DNA of 64,000 bases from Strix aluco (taxonomy: Eukaryota; Chordata; Aves; Strigiformes; Strigidae), in NCBI RefSeq assembly GCF_031877795.1, contig NC_133931.1, forward strand, positions 21,773,264 through 21,837,263. Direction: 5' to 3'. The translations under genes were made by a program, and so were the position numbers. Each line of letters starts with the position of its first letter. The first letter of the stretch is position 1. The notes beneath the pieces were generated by a model. That model was not told the DNA's origin, ran no database searches, and worked only from the letters and a program-made list of their open reading frames with translations. Below are positions 13,201 through 23,884 of the stretch, piece by piece.

Positions 13201-15789
13201 TATTGCACAGTTACAGTGAATCCAATGACTTTTGCACCTATCTTCCTAACAGAAAATTCAAGTAACAGTTAGAAGGGAAACAATTAGAAGTTGGCAGCCT
13301 CTGGCCTCTAGGAAAGTGATTTTCCATTGACACAATCTGGGGACCTTTGCTTTGCATCTGCCGTACGGATACTGCATTTTTCTACTCTTCATTAAGATAA
13401 AACTGGACAATAATTATATTTTTATCCCATGGAAGAGTTTGATATTTTGATATACAATACAAAGTATCATCATCTGAATTTGACCAGCAGCTTGACTTCA
13501 TTTCAGCTAATTTCATTAGTAGTTCACATTTGCCTGAAGTGGTCCCATTCCTCAAGGATTCTATCCACTACATCTCCCTTCCCCTTCATGGTTCAGTCCC
13601 AACCAGATGAATGTCACATGACACACCAGGACCACCAGTCTGCCACAACACTGTCTAAGCTGACCTGCAATGATTTAGCAGTGTGTCATAGAAAACATGG
13701 CCTGGCTGAAGAAGCCAACTCAGAGGTTCAATATGTCATGTATGGAAAAGTGAGAATGAGAATCTCTCTGCCAAAGATTGTATGTCCTCTTCTGTTTGTT
13801 TGTTTCAATCAACATATTTATTGCATTGCTCACCTTAATAATCTTGCTCTGTGGAATTGCTTTTGGCTAGATGAATTTTGGGAGGATGGCAGAATTGGGA
13901 ATGGATTCTCATTATTATGAGCTCTAAGAGGAAGTAATAGAAAATGCTGAGTAAGAAATAAATGACAGAAGAAAGAGCATATATCATATTGTACTAACAG
14001 TCAAACATCTCTTTGAAATCTTATATCTTGAAAGTATCAAAGGGTTATATGCTTTTGGAAAATATTTTAAGCCTGATCTTGCAAGCTATCAAACTGGGCA
14101 GCTTTCATGTGCCCGCACAACATCACATGGGTCATACACTCCAGCGGTGAAATCTCCAGCTTTAGAACTATTCACAGACCCTGAACAATCTGATCTGACT
14201 CTCAAGTTGTCCCTGTTTTGACCATGAGGTTGTTCTAGATGGCCTCCAGACATCTCTTCCAACCAAATTACTCTGTGGTTGTCTATGCTGCTGATTGAGC
14301 TTGAGATTTTGTCAGTGTGTTATTATTATTTCATGTGTATGCAGCCATGCTTTTTTAAATTATGATCTCCTCACACTACTCAGCTAAAGAAAGGTAGGCA
14401 TCTCTTACGTTGGTGTCACAGTGGCATTTTGACTATAAAAGTGGTGTTTCACAAATGTCAGGATTGTGAGTTTCCAATTTTAAGTTTCAGGTCTTCTCCA
14501 CATATATAAATGGACAAATGAAAGTGATTCTTCCTATATTTACCATTTTCTAGAAATATGATGACATTTTGGAAGGTGCATAGAACTGTCAGATTCCATC
14601 CAACACACTTATCTGTAAAGGTAATGGCCTTTTTTGAAACAAATGATAATTTCATGAAAGAACTGATGGCTCATTGGCTGTATGCCTGCTCCTGCAGCTG
14701 CTGAAGATGAAGACAATTTTTCAACACTAAACTAAGAAATATAAAATACTGATAAGTACTTACTTGCTGAAAGAGGCTGAGTTGAATCTCTAGATCCGGT
14801 ACTTCTCGGAGATGTTTATTCACAGAATTAATTAACCAATAAAACAAATAATCCAGTGCAGCAAACAGAAGCCAGATGCAAAGATGAATAATTACAGGGA
14901 GAAAAAAATGCTGCATGTTTTTTCTGTCCTTCCTTGTGAGGCAGAAAGATGGAATTGTCACATAATCTTTTTTCTCTTTTCTGTTAAGTGGCAGAAGACA
15001 GGGTCTTTGCTGTTGCTTTTGGTGCTCATCAAATGCAATGAACTGTTTTGTGATATAAATATTCTTAAATTTGGCACTGTGAGGGCCCACAAATTTTTTG
15101 ATAAAGAGGCCAGTTCCAAAAGAAGCTAGAAAAATCCCCACTGCAGGCAATACTTTCTGGCCTATATAGGGCAGTATAGTCAGCATAAAAGATATCTGGT
15201 TAGCAACTCTCTGGATTTCTTGCTTTGTGTCATTTAGCTCTTGTTTTAATGCATCATCTAAAATCGAATAAGATGATGTGAATTCATGCCTTAGGAGCAC
15301 TATATATTTAAATAGTTCAGGGGAAAGCTTGGCCATCTCGTAAATCCATTTTACTGCATCAACATAATATTTTATCAAGTCAAATTTCTCATACTCTAAA
15401 TGACAGGTTATACTGTCTGCAAGAACCTTTAGGTTATGAAAAATATTTTGGATGTTGCCGGCCACCACGACACCTGTGCCAGCAGTAATAAGAGCATTTC
15501 TGCCATTTTGCAATCCACAAGAAAGAAGAAACAGGACGCTAAAACAGCGCAGGTGTTTGAAACATGAGAGTGCAATAGAAAGCGAGATCCAGATGAATCC
15601 AGAAATCAGTAAGGAACCCAAAGGGTAGTGTGCCAGGGAGAAGTGCATGCCAAGGAATAAGAGAAAGCTTGAGATGAAGCCAACTGCAGAGCAAACTGCA
15701 AAAAGTTGCATCAGATACTTCCAGCCAGGCTTCCTTTCAGATATAAAAATTCCCCATGCATTCTGAGCTATCGAGACAAATGTTCGCAT
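7200..15789 (-). CDS. DCSTAMP: DCSTAMP, dendritic cell-specific transmembrane protein (three coding exons, whole CDS span)
   Basis: Multi-pass membrane protein needed for fusion of osteoclast precursors and macrophages into multinucleate cells (family knowledge). The coding sequence is 15789-14764, 8318-7998 and 7283-7200, joined in phase 0 at both junctions, giving 476 residues against 470 in human. Visible hallmarks: CGLQNGRNALITAGTG near residues 91-106; the DC-STAMP domain at about 225-330, with NIYITKQF and QQRPCLLPLN; a late membrane segment at about 383-403; then LKILISTSFYP and YLHAKLLKKR. Hydrophobic segments lie near 29-49, 56-76, 98-118, 203-228 and 293-320. The sequon N186-D-T matches N-D-S in human. 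The ATG at 15789 is the first in frame and aligns with the human start. A non-coding first exon is expected upstream but was not located. The assignment to DCSTAMP rather than OCSTAMP rests on remembered human sequence and on RIMS2 lying upstream. Confidence 0.95.
7284..7997 (-). other. DCSTAMP: DCSTAMP intron 3
   Basis: 714-bp intron bounded by GTAAGC (donor at 7997) and TTTCCAG (acceptor ending at 7284). It contains an alternating purine-pyrimidine TA-rich stretch near 7455-7485 that is almost palindromic around TATATGCATATA. Nothing else was recognised. Confidence 0.85.
7998..8318 (-). CDS. DCSTAMP: DCSTAMP second coding exon (residues 343-449)
   Basis: This 321-bp exon (107 codons) lies between a strong acceptor (pyrimidine-rich tract ending TTCTTGTGCAG at 8319-8329) and a donor ACG|GTAAGC at 7992-8000. 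It encodes an extracellular loop with HDCIPQPE, the last membrane helix beginning WIQLGVIIIF, and the conserved cytoplasmic stretch LTQLKILIS...SFYP followed by HAKLLKKR. The open frame continues past the donor to 7914. That extension does not resemble the family, and the real continuation is the small exon at 7200-7283. Confidence 0.95.
9134..9138. repeat. Left target-site duplication TCAGT
   Basis: TCAGT directly before TGTCC; identical to 9495-9499 after the terminal CA of the LTR. Confidence 0.85.
9139..9494 (+). mobile_element. Solo LTR (356 bp) of an avian ERV, ERVL-like, with 5-bp TSD
   Basis: The sequence begins TGTCCTGGTTTAACC and ends GGCTAAACCACCACA, an imperfect terminal inverted repeat (12 of 15 positions pair). 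It is flanked by TCAGT at 9134-9138 and again at 9495-9499. TG...CA ends plus a 5-bp duplication are the mark of retroviral integration, and with no internal gag or pol sequence this is a solo LTR left by recombination. ATTAAA near 9388, about 100 bp from the end, supports plus orientation. A T/G-rich trinucleotide-like stretch lies at 9330-9385, and a GC-rich 3' part includes GCGGCCGC. The class is inferred from the TSD length and the start motif. Confidence 0.88.
9495..9499. repeat. Right target-site duplication TCAGT
   Basis: Pairs with 9134-9138 and sets the right boundary of the solo LTR. Confidence 0.85.
9959..9963. repeat. Left target-site duplication GCAGG
   Basis: Identical to 10954-10958; together they bracket the 990-bp LTR. 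Confidence 0.8.
9964..10953. mobile_element. Solo LTR (990 bp) of an avian ERV, ERVL-like, with 5-bp TSD
   Basis: Starts TGTCGTGGTTTAAGTCC and ends CCCAACACA, flanked by GCAGG at 9959-9963 and 10954-10958. The start resembles the common avian ERVL-type LTR (TGTCRTGGTTTAA..., as I remember it). The interior holds GC-richer, degenerate repeats built on CTGCTCCAG (near 10410, 10500 and 10550) and a CCA run at 10164-10180. No internal viral genes are present. Its plus-strand start resembles the minus-strand start of the neighbouring LTR (TGTGGTGGTTTAG), so the two may be inserted in opposite directions; orientation is left open. Open frames inside (for example 10497-10943) are not genes. Confidence 0.82.
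10954..10958. repeat. Right target-site duplication GCAGG
   Basis: Follows the terminal CA at 10952-10953; pairs with 9959-9963. Confidence 0.8.
11041..12990 (-). mobile_element. CR1 LINE, long 5'-truncated copy (copy A)
   Basis: About 2 kb of CR1 in minus orientation, from the 3' UTR side at 11041 to the ORF2 linker region near 12990. Minus-strand frames keep reverse-transcriptase pieces: 11975-12448 has MGPDG, PEDWKEATVTFIFRKGKE and HNILIDKLMKHGLDK; 11485-11784 has IQRDLERLENWADRN; 12806-12994 has ESWLIFKNHLLQ and RRPAWMSKWLLTK. Stops and shifts separate them. A 20-base A tract lies at 11154-11173. The segment 12486-12934 is almost identical to 27189-27628 in copy B, while the flanks are more diverged. 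Confidence 0.92.
11154..11173. repeat. Poly(A) tract, 20 bases
   Basis: A run within copy A of CR1, where related copies carry a shorter A/T-rich stretch (compare 40512-40535). It is a local expansion. Confidence 0.85.
14205..14283 (+). mobile_element. Possible CR1 3' tail
   Basis: GATGGCCTCCAGACATCTCT followed by TCCAACCAAATTACTCTGTG resembles the final 80 bp of CR1 in plus orientation. It is short and decayed, and lacks a clear terminal octamer repeat. Confidence 0.45.
14764..15789 (-). CDS. DCSTAMP: DCSTAMP first coding exon (residues 1-342)
   Basis: This 1026-bp exon encodes the N-terminal 342 residues, including five hydrophobic segments and most of the DC-STAMP domain. The donor after ...LFQQ is CAA|GTAAGTAC, close to the ideal consensus; the open frame runs 30 codons further into the intron, which is read-through and not protein. 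The start is the ATG at 15787-15789, with A at -3. Just upstream on the minus strand are a long pyrimidine tract (about 15817-15848) and AGs at 15806-15807 and 15796-15797, either of which could be the acceptor. So the exon probably has only a few bases of 5' UTR. An N-terminal extension by 12 codons is open but begins with a non-ATG codon and is unlikely. Confidence 0.95.
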
Positions 15790-15849
15790 TTTCTTCTGAT
15801 TGTTGCTGACACCGCGATGGCACAAAGTAAAAGGAAAGGAAAAAAAAAT

Positions 15850-18800
15850 ACTGTTAGTTATAGGGTCATGCTACTGACAATGATGTACTTTTAACTGAAC
15901 CACCCCATGTGAGACCCAAATCTTTGTCCCCAGTATCACATACATAAACACGGAAGAGGTGACTCTAAGAGGTATTCTATCTTTTTTCCAAAGTATTTTT
16001 GTCCCTTTACTTTTTGTTCACTTTGATTTCTCATTTGCTATGTATACACAGAGGTTCATATGTACATATATGTGTATGCATATGTATGAGAGGGACGCAA
16101 GCCTCTCGTAGTACCCGGTGCTTCCCCACACACGCTAGCTTTGCCTTACAGGGGCACCAGGAAGGGAAAGAGGGGAGCATAGACACTTCCCATGGGTGCC
16201 CTGATGCAGGGGAGTGCAGCTTGTCCTGCAGAGACCATCCAGAGCAGCTGCCAGGGAGGGAGGAATGGGCAGAGCAGCATGTGAATGCTCCCCAGGGATG
16301 GGGAATGAAGCTCTCCTTTTTCAGCTGGAGGTAGGTCAGTACAGAGGGAAGAAAGTGTGTCTCAGAGGGATCATTCTTTCTTTGGGTCTCTCCTGGGGTA
16401 GCACAGCTACAAATTGGTCCATATACACTTTTAATACCAATTGCTTGTACTTGTCACCATCTCTCCTGCCTACCAGCATGCCCATACTGTAAATTACAAA
16501 GTATTTCTGTGAGATTCAATTCAGTTAGATGGGAGACAGTCCAGTGCTCACATCTTTCCTTCTTCTTTTACAATATAATATTTATAGTGTAATTTTTCCA
16601 AAGATGCAAGATCAATTTATATGCATATTAGCCTTTTAATATACTAGAACAAATGAGATACTAATTAAATAAAATAAACTGCTGCAATTTTATTTTACAA
16701 TAAAGAACAGTTGTCTTCGCAAAATCATCCTGAAGATATTACTTTGTCTTTTGTTTAGCTTGAACACAGCAGGTAGCCAGGAACTAAACCATTATTTTGG
16801 ACACATACTGCATTTTACTGGCATTTGACTTTATGAATTCTGTGAGCATTCACTTAACCATTTTCCCCTTCCTCTCATTGTAGTTAGCTATTAGTTATGT
16901 CATTGTTGGCTTTGCATGCAGCGGAAGCTAAGGATGATTGGAGGAGGCATCTGACCCCAGCTGGGACCTTCTTGGACTGCTGTGCTCAGTGTGCTGCTTT
17001 TCCTTAGCCTCACTTGGGCCTGATCCTTTCTAGTGCTGAGGACTATCCTGAAAGATGCTGAGTGTTTTTGGTGCTTAACTGCTTCATCAGGGATTAACAA
17101 TGGACAATAGGTCTCAGGGTGGACTCAGTCCCTGGCACTATCACCACTCTGCTTGGGAAGGTTGAGGAAATTACTTCCCTCCAGGGCCTCAGTGAACAGC
17201 TGTAAACAGAGTATAACAGCAATTAGCAGCTCCTTTACAGGAGTGAAATTCATTAATTACTGTCCCCTAAATATGTAGAAGTCACCATATGTTTGGGAAA
17301 GTGGTGCAAGCGAAATGGGGGGTAGAGGTAGCACACAAGCCACTGGACTCCAGCTTTGCCATGAGTAGAGCTGTCCTCTGCTTACATGGATGGCTTGCTT
17401 TGCCCTCTTCTTTCCGAACTAGAAATTAACGAGGCATTTTTAGGAAACATAATTAAAATGGAGATGTTCATAATCCTGGAGTCAAGCAGAACCAGACTTA
17501 ACAGCCAGCAAACCCTGCCAGCACATCCTGAACTTTCTAGATGAGATCATTAAACAGTACCTGTCACCAGATCTTCTTTGTAGATCTAAGAAAAATTGCC
17601 CTGTACAGTGAATAGATATGGAGTTCTGTTCTTGGTTTAAGAAGCCATAAAAAAATCAAGTGCAAAAAAGTTAGCATTTATGTAATATCATGCAAAAAAA
17701 ATCCACGTGAGAAAGTAACATATTTTGAGCTTTCTTTTGCAGCACTGATCTCACAGCTGTTCTTAAGTGTAGTTTTTGCATGGTTTTGTGTGTTTGTATG
17801 TGTGGGTATGGTGTATTCCCGTTAGTGTGTATAAGCATTTGGTAAATGGCTGCAAAATGTGACTGGGAGTTTGACATGACTGCATCTAAGAATTGGAGAG
17901 ACAGTCAAGAACGAAGCCTTAGAATTAACAAGAGCCATACTTCTAGACCAGGAAGCTGAAGACTTGAAAAATATGGACAGAACTTGAAAATAATCAAAAG
18001 ATCTCCTTTACTGGGCAGATTCAATGCTGTTACGTGAAATCACTGTACTACTCAGCACATACATGGCATGTTTGTCCCTAACCTGCACAAACCCGGTTTT
18101 AGGGCAGGAAAGGCATTGTAAGGAGCCACTGAATTTTGGAGACTGTGGCACAGATACTCAGGTATCTCAGCATGATCACTGAAGGTCAGAAGGAAGCATT
18201 CCCATATGCTGCAGAGCCCATCTCTGAGCTCAGCAGCCACTGGGGTCAGAGTCAGGCTCACAGTGTGTATCTCTGTGGCTTGTCTGACACCTCCAATTTC
18301 CCCCATAAGACACCAGCAACAGACATTGATATTCAACATAGAAGAATCACACAAAGGATGAAAACTCTAAACCTAAAAAAATGTGGAGGCTGAAAATTCT
18401 GGTATCAGCAGGCACTTAAACAGCTGTGAATGCTTAGGAAGGGAAAATAACACTCTGGCTCAGAGGTAGAAATAAATCTTTCTCTCAAGTAAAGAGGCTA
18501 ATTCAGCATTTAAAGAAATAGTAAATCTTCAGAGTTTTTTGGAATGATTCCTCCTGAAAGCATAAATCACAAAAGCTCTCCTGAAGCTGTTAGGTGCCAA
18601 TATGAATTCTAACAGGAGGCTGACAAGAACCAAACCTTCATTTCAATTGCAGTCTGAAGCAAAGTATTTTTTCTTCTGTCCAGTAACATGAACTAATGTG
18701 GGGGCTGCTGCCATTATTTATGTAGCATAAGAAAAGAATTATTCTTGGAAAGCAGTTTCTAGCTCTTAAGGGCCAGTTTCTTTCCACCATAGTTTCTCAT

Positions 18801-19357
18801 GATGTATGCCACAGAGGGGAGCTGGAAACTCTTGTACTCTAGCTCTGCCTTTGAACCTGATTTTTCTGTAGGGTCCAAGGGGAACGTCTCTATGCCTTTG
18901 TTTCCCTCTCCAGGAATTACTTACTCAGATCTGGAAGTGTGATATTTATCTGCCATATGGCATGCTGGCAGGAGTAATTATAAGAAAAACATTCCCAAAA
19001 GGAGCCTCTCCAGCAAGGATTTTGGGCCATATTTCTTAAAGCTCATGATGTACTGAAATTAATGCAATATAATTAGGGGTATTTTCCTAGTTTCATTTTA
19101 AAATAAAAGTAATCAGAGGATAAGTACATAGCATTAAGAGTCCCTAGAAAATGTCTTTCCAGGTCAGCCATAAGCTCTGTACTAGAGCTATGTCATTTTT
19201 ATACAATACATGTTCACACCGTGTAGGACTTCTTCCCTGCCTGCTATGGACACTCTTCCATCTTCATTGTCCAAGAAGTTGTAGCCATCTTCACTACCAG
19301 TTTGGTCCTGTCCTAGCCCCTTGCTCACCTCATATCTGATGATGGCTTACTACAGAT
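15850..19357. other. Region upstream of DCSTAMP coding exons
   Basis: The non-coding first exon and promoter of DCSTAMP probably lie here or further right, but no decisive TATA box or donor could be chosen by eye. A GC-richer patch spans about 16080-16330, and TA/CA-rich alternating DNA lies near 16045-16090. Confidence 0.5.
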
Positions 19358-19509
19358 GGAATAGAATAGAATAGAATAGAATAGAATAGAATAGAATAGA
19401 ATAGAATAGAATAGAATAGAATAGAATAGAATAGAATAGAATAGAATAGAATAGAATAGAATAGAATAGAATAGAATAGAATAGAATAGGAGTAGAATAG
19501 AAAGAATAG
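19358..19509. repeat. (TAGAA)n pentanucleotide microsatellite
   Basis: About 26 uninterrupted copies of AATAG/TAGAA from 19358 to 19489, then two or three imperfect units to 19509. It directly abuts CR1 3'-end sequence at 19510, whose normal tail is an AGAATCAT-type octamer repeat, so the array probably grew from that tail. Minus-strand frames reading (FYSIL)n are repeat artefacts. Confidence 0.95.
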
Positions 19510-19568
19510 TTCAGTTGGAAGGGACCTACAATAACCATCTAGTTCAACCGTGATAGACTGAAACTCCT
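19501..19568 (-). mobile_element. CR1 3' end, very short 5'-truncated copy
   Basis: TTCAGTTGGAAGGGACCTAC then CATCTAGTTCAACC is the reversed terminal part of CR1. Only about 60 bp survive, next to the expanded pentanucleotide tail. Confidence 0.75.
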
Positions 19569-20760
19569 TATATTTGCAGGTAGTATTTCTGAAACCTCTA
19601 CTGAGGCTACTGCTTGTTTAGAGGTGATTAACAGGCCAACGTTTCTAGTTTACGGACTAGCCACGCATGCAAACTCTTTACCAATTTTTAATGTAACAGA
19701 AGAAGCAGATGTTTCCTAAAAACATATAGTGAGAAACAGAATGGGATTTACTAAATAATTAGCTTTTTTAATAGAGATACAGCTGATTTGGCAAAGCATG
19801 ATCAACTGAGTCAGATCTTTAAGTCTACTTTTAATTACCTCAGACAAAGCTTGGGAACTACAAGTCCCATTGAGTTAGGACTGCTTAGTACCACCCAGTT
19901 TTTGTGCCCACACACAAAGTCTGACTCGACTTTTCTCCACGCAGCACTGTTGTTTGAGCTGATCTCAGGAGGAGTACAGCAGTTTGCAGGCCCTTTGCCC
20001 TGCACAGCGCACAGGTTCCTCATACAGAAAAATAAAGTCTTGTTCAGAGAGACATTAGGTTAAATGGGAAACTTATATCCCATTGATGCTAAAGCTTTAG
20101 CTACACAGTGATCTTCATAAATCCTCTGGATTTTATACAGGAATTAAGAAAGAGAAAGCACACAATAAGAATATAAAAACAACTATTTCCTTTTTTGGCA
20201 GTTTCAGCAGCCTTCTCTCCTAGCCTGGATCAGTTACGTTGAAATGTAAGAGAATTACTTCCCTTTTTTAGATACCATCAGAAAATACAGTGCTGAACTA
20301 TGGTTTAGTAAGAGGCAAAAATACAGGAGGGAGTCCCACATGGTTTCCTTTGGTCAATGCAGGACATGCAGCAAAGAAATAAAAGCCCAATCAAAAATCC
20401 AGCAACATTACTGTAATTATCCCTAGGGCTTCACTGAGACCCCTGTCATTTCTCATGTTCACATTATTTCCTTTTAACTGCAGGGGGAAGGAGAGGGAAT
20501 GGTACTAAACACAACAAACACAGGCGAGGACTAAAATATCAAATCAAATGTGTGCACACAGGAACTTTAAATACTAAACAACACAACAATGCAGATAAAA
20601 CAACAATTTATACACATACAAAAACAAACAAAAATAAAAACTGATCAAGATCTCTTTTTCTTCATGTATTTAAAATACATGGTTCAGGAAAATTCTGAAC
20701 GCTTCAGGGTATTATCAGGTCTTTAGGATGCCACAAATTGGTTAAATATCATCTAATATC

Positions 20761-20839
20761 AGATGTCTATAGCATTGAGGGTTGGACTAGACCATCTTTA
20801 AAGGTCCCTTCCAATCCAAACCATTCTGTGATTCTGTAA
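20761..20839 (+). mobile_element. CR1 3' end, short 5'-truncated copy
   Basis: GGGTTGGACTAGACCATCTT, AGGTCCCTTCCAATCC and the terminal CATTCTGTGATTCTGT are the classic CR1 3' end in plus orientation. Confidence 0.88.
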
Positions 20840-22134
20840 TGTCCACATCTGAGCTATCTGTCTTTATGTCAGTGAGGAGAAAAAGGCAGTTACCCACAGA
20901 CATACTTCAGACCTGTTTTAGAAGTCCACCCTCATGTGAGATGGATTGCATCCTATGGGAACTTTTTCTCTATCTCAACTATGAAAAGAGTCTGGATCAC
21001 TCAGAGGTATCCAAAGCCAGGTGAGATGAACCTCTCCCTATGTTTCTCTATTGCAAACACAGGTTATATTTGACTGAGCTGGGCCCTCAGAGCAGGACAC
21101 AGAAAATGTGTTGTGAGCAGCAATAGAAAATGGACAGCTATGGAAGGAAGATGGAACAAGAAATCAAATTTTCTCACTTATACTGCTATGGGCTGTATTA
21201 CATTTGGAAGCTCTGATGCAGCACACCCACAGACATATTCTTCCCTTAAAGCACAGGCAGGAATGGAGGCAGTTTGGGAAACCCAAATGGTAGTTTGCCT
21301 ATTGACAAAAACAACTCTACAAAACACAGAAATTTCCAGTATGCGGGATGGAAAGGAACATAAGAAGTTACATAGTCCCTTCTCCTACACATAATATTAC
21401 TATACATAGTTTTGGGAGAGCTTAGGACTAAATTGTTTCATGAACTTTAGGAATAGACCCTCCAATCAGTAAGGTGACAATTAATTTAAAGCAAATCCTT
21501 TTACCTGAGAACAGCTAACTCAGTCCATGATTACTATCCACAGTTCCTTGATATTAATCCTAAAGCATTACTTACAGGCCCTCCTGTAAAGCGCATGAAG
21601 GATCTTCACAGTTCTGTGTGTTTCTTGATTTTGGTGAGGAACTGAGAAGGGCACCAGTAAAAAAATTTCACATGAGTAATTTTTTTCCCATACCCTCCCT
21701 CAATGAGTCAGGCACACTACAATTTTGAAATTATTCTGGTTTTGACAGAGATTAATGAGGAAATAACTTATGCACAAGACCAAAATAGTATATAATTTGC
21801 AAGTGCCACTTTCCACCTTTATTATGGCAGAGTAATAGATATCAGCAAATGAGTTCATGGGTCTAGATTTCAAAGACTTAATTTTATGTTGAATAATGCC
21901 TTAAGTCTAAAACTTCTAAGCTATTTTGGTGCTTCCCATTGAAACTATCAGCAATTCAGTGCCCAAATAACTTTGAAGCTCTAATCGTTTTTACCATACA
22001 AATGTTCCTACTGAGATCTGTGCACATATTTCTGTACAATCTGTCAGAATATGGCCCTTAGAATGATACCCACCTTAAATATCCAACAAAGACACTCAAA
22101 TTATGTGCAGCAAGTCCTTGGTTAATAAAGATAA
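20840..22134. other. Intergenic, nothing recognised
   Basis: AT-rich unique sequence between two CR1 pieces; only short frames. Confidence 0.6.
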
Positions 22135-22577
22135 TTGATACACAGGAGGGTAGAGCTGCTATTCAGAGGAATTTTGACAGGCTGGAGAAATGGATTGACA
22201 ACAATCTCATGAAGTTCACCAGAGAAAATGCAAAGTCCTGCCCCTGGGGAGGGAGTTGGAGCTGACTGGGAAACAGATTTTCTGAAAAAGTTCTGGATCT
22301 CTTTGTGGGAAACAAGTTGAACGTAAGCCAGCAATTCACCCTCATGGCAAGGGTAGCCAATGGCATCCTGAGCTTATTACCATGACTCTTACCTGCAAGT
22401 CAGGGAAAGTGATTCTTCCCCTTGACTCAGCACTGGTGAGACCACATGTGTAGTGCTGTGTCCAGCAAAGAAATGCCAGTACAACAGAGCAGCATGATCT
22501 AGCTGGACCTGCTTTGAGTGGGGAATTGAACTAAATGGCTTCCAGAGGTCCCTTTCAAGCTAAATTACTTTATTCTT
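22135..22577 (+). mobile_element. CR1 fragment, decayed, with internal deletions
   Basis: Plus-strand sequence matches the CR1 ORF2 end (GCTATTCAGAGG, GGCTGGAGAAATGG, GGTAGCCAATGGCATCCTG, GCACTGGTGAGACCACATGT) and then jumps to the 3' end (GGCTTCCAGAGGTCCCTTTC). The open frames on its minus strand are shadows. Confidence 0.85.
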
Positions 22578-23884
22578 CACCAGATGCCTTACCAGACAAG
22601 ACCACAATATCAAATCCATTTAAACTTTCTACTGATCTCTACTGGTACAGTACCATGTGTATGTGTTGTGTTCATATTCTCCATTTGCTCCAGATAAGTT
22701 TAATGAATATTACACACCTATCAAAAGTAAAACATTCTACCTCAGTAATCAAAAAAATCCCCAACAAAATATTATTACTTTCGTAGCTTTGAGGTCCTAA
22801 AGAAAGGGTGAAATCAGTCTGTCTTCTAGGAGTTTATCTGCATAAAGAACTGCAGAGTAACTTAGGCATCTTAAATACCCTACAGCACTTGTAACTTGAC
22901 TAAGCAGACATATGATCTCTTATTTTTGCAAGACAGTAGTTTTCCTGCAGAGAAATGAAAATTTCATTTATTGGATGTGGAAAATGGATTTGCTCTTGCT
23001 TGTGGTACTGAAAAAAAAATGGTGAGAAGTGCTAATTTGTGTTCAAATATGAAGAGCTGAAAATCTGGGAGAGCTTTCATTATCACAGTGATATGGGAAC
23101 ACAACACACAGCAGAGACTTTTAATAACTTCTGATTCATTCAGTAGCCTAATAAGATCATATTTCTTACAACTTTCAGGAAAATACATAAGAATCTTATT
23201 TTGCTTTAACTTTGGTACTTAAAATTTTACTTTAAATAAACTATTGATTTCTGCAGACACTACAGTTTGTATGCATATTTGTGCATATGGGAGAGAAAGA
23301 AGATAATTCTAGACACCCATACTCTCCACTTGAAATGGGTCACACAGATCCTACCAGTTGTTGGACTGATCCACTGAACCAGTCACTCCTTTCATTCAGT
23401 TGTCATCAGGGCCATCTGATAAAGAGGACTACAGATTTACTTTAAAGGAAATCAAAGTCTGATACACTGCTTTACAAGGACAACAGCAACAGAAAGAGTA
23501 AGAGGAGTCTTACACACCATCTACTAAGCACCTATGATACCTTTCCAATAGCATCTTCCACACACTGTCTTTTACAGCCACTTTCAGAATTAACTTGCTG
23601 TTATGGTTTTACTGTTTATGTTTAAACTTCCAGATCCATTTTTGGAATAAAATGTATCCATTGCTTTTCTCAGCAACGTTGTGGTGGTTAGGTCCATTGC
23701 AGAAATGCTACCTACTACACCTAAGGAATTCTAAATTGGAGACTGACTCTCATTTAAACTCTGATTTCAATGATCCAGGACTGTACACCAGGCTCAGTTC
23801 TGTCCTTGGTCTCTTTGTAGAGTCCAGTCCTATCAGCAGCTACTAAAGTGTTGGCATGTACATTATCTATTTGCCCTTGGTAGA

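Larger units (their letters stand above)
8319..14763 (-). other. DCSTAMP: DCSTAMP intron 2, filled by transposable elements
   Basis: Intron of 6.4 kb between the first two coding exons, with GT-AG ends in phase 0. It holds two solo LTRs (9139-9494, 9964-10953), a 2-kb antisense-to-plus CR1 (about 11041-12990) and a possible CR1 tail near 14205-14283. The remaining sequence (8330-9133, 13000-14200, 14290-14763) shows no gene or recognised repeat. Confidence 0.85.

Noticed and set aside
19350-19538. CRISPR-like regular array
   Set aside because: Period of five without spacers; a simple microsatellite in a vertebrate genome.
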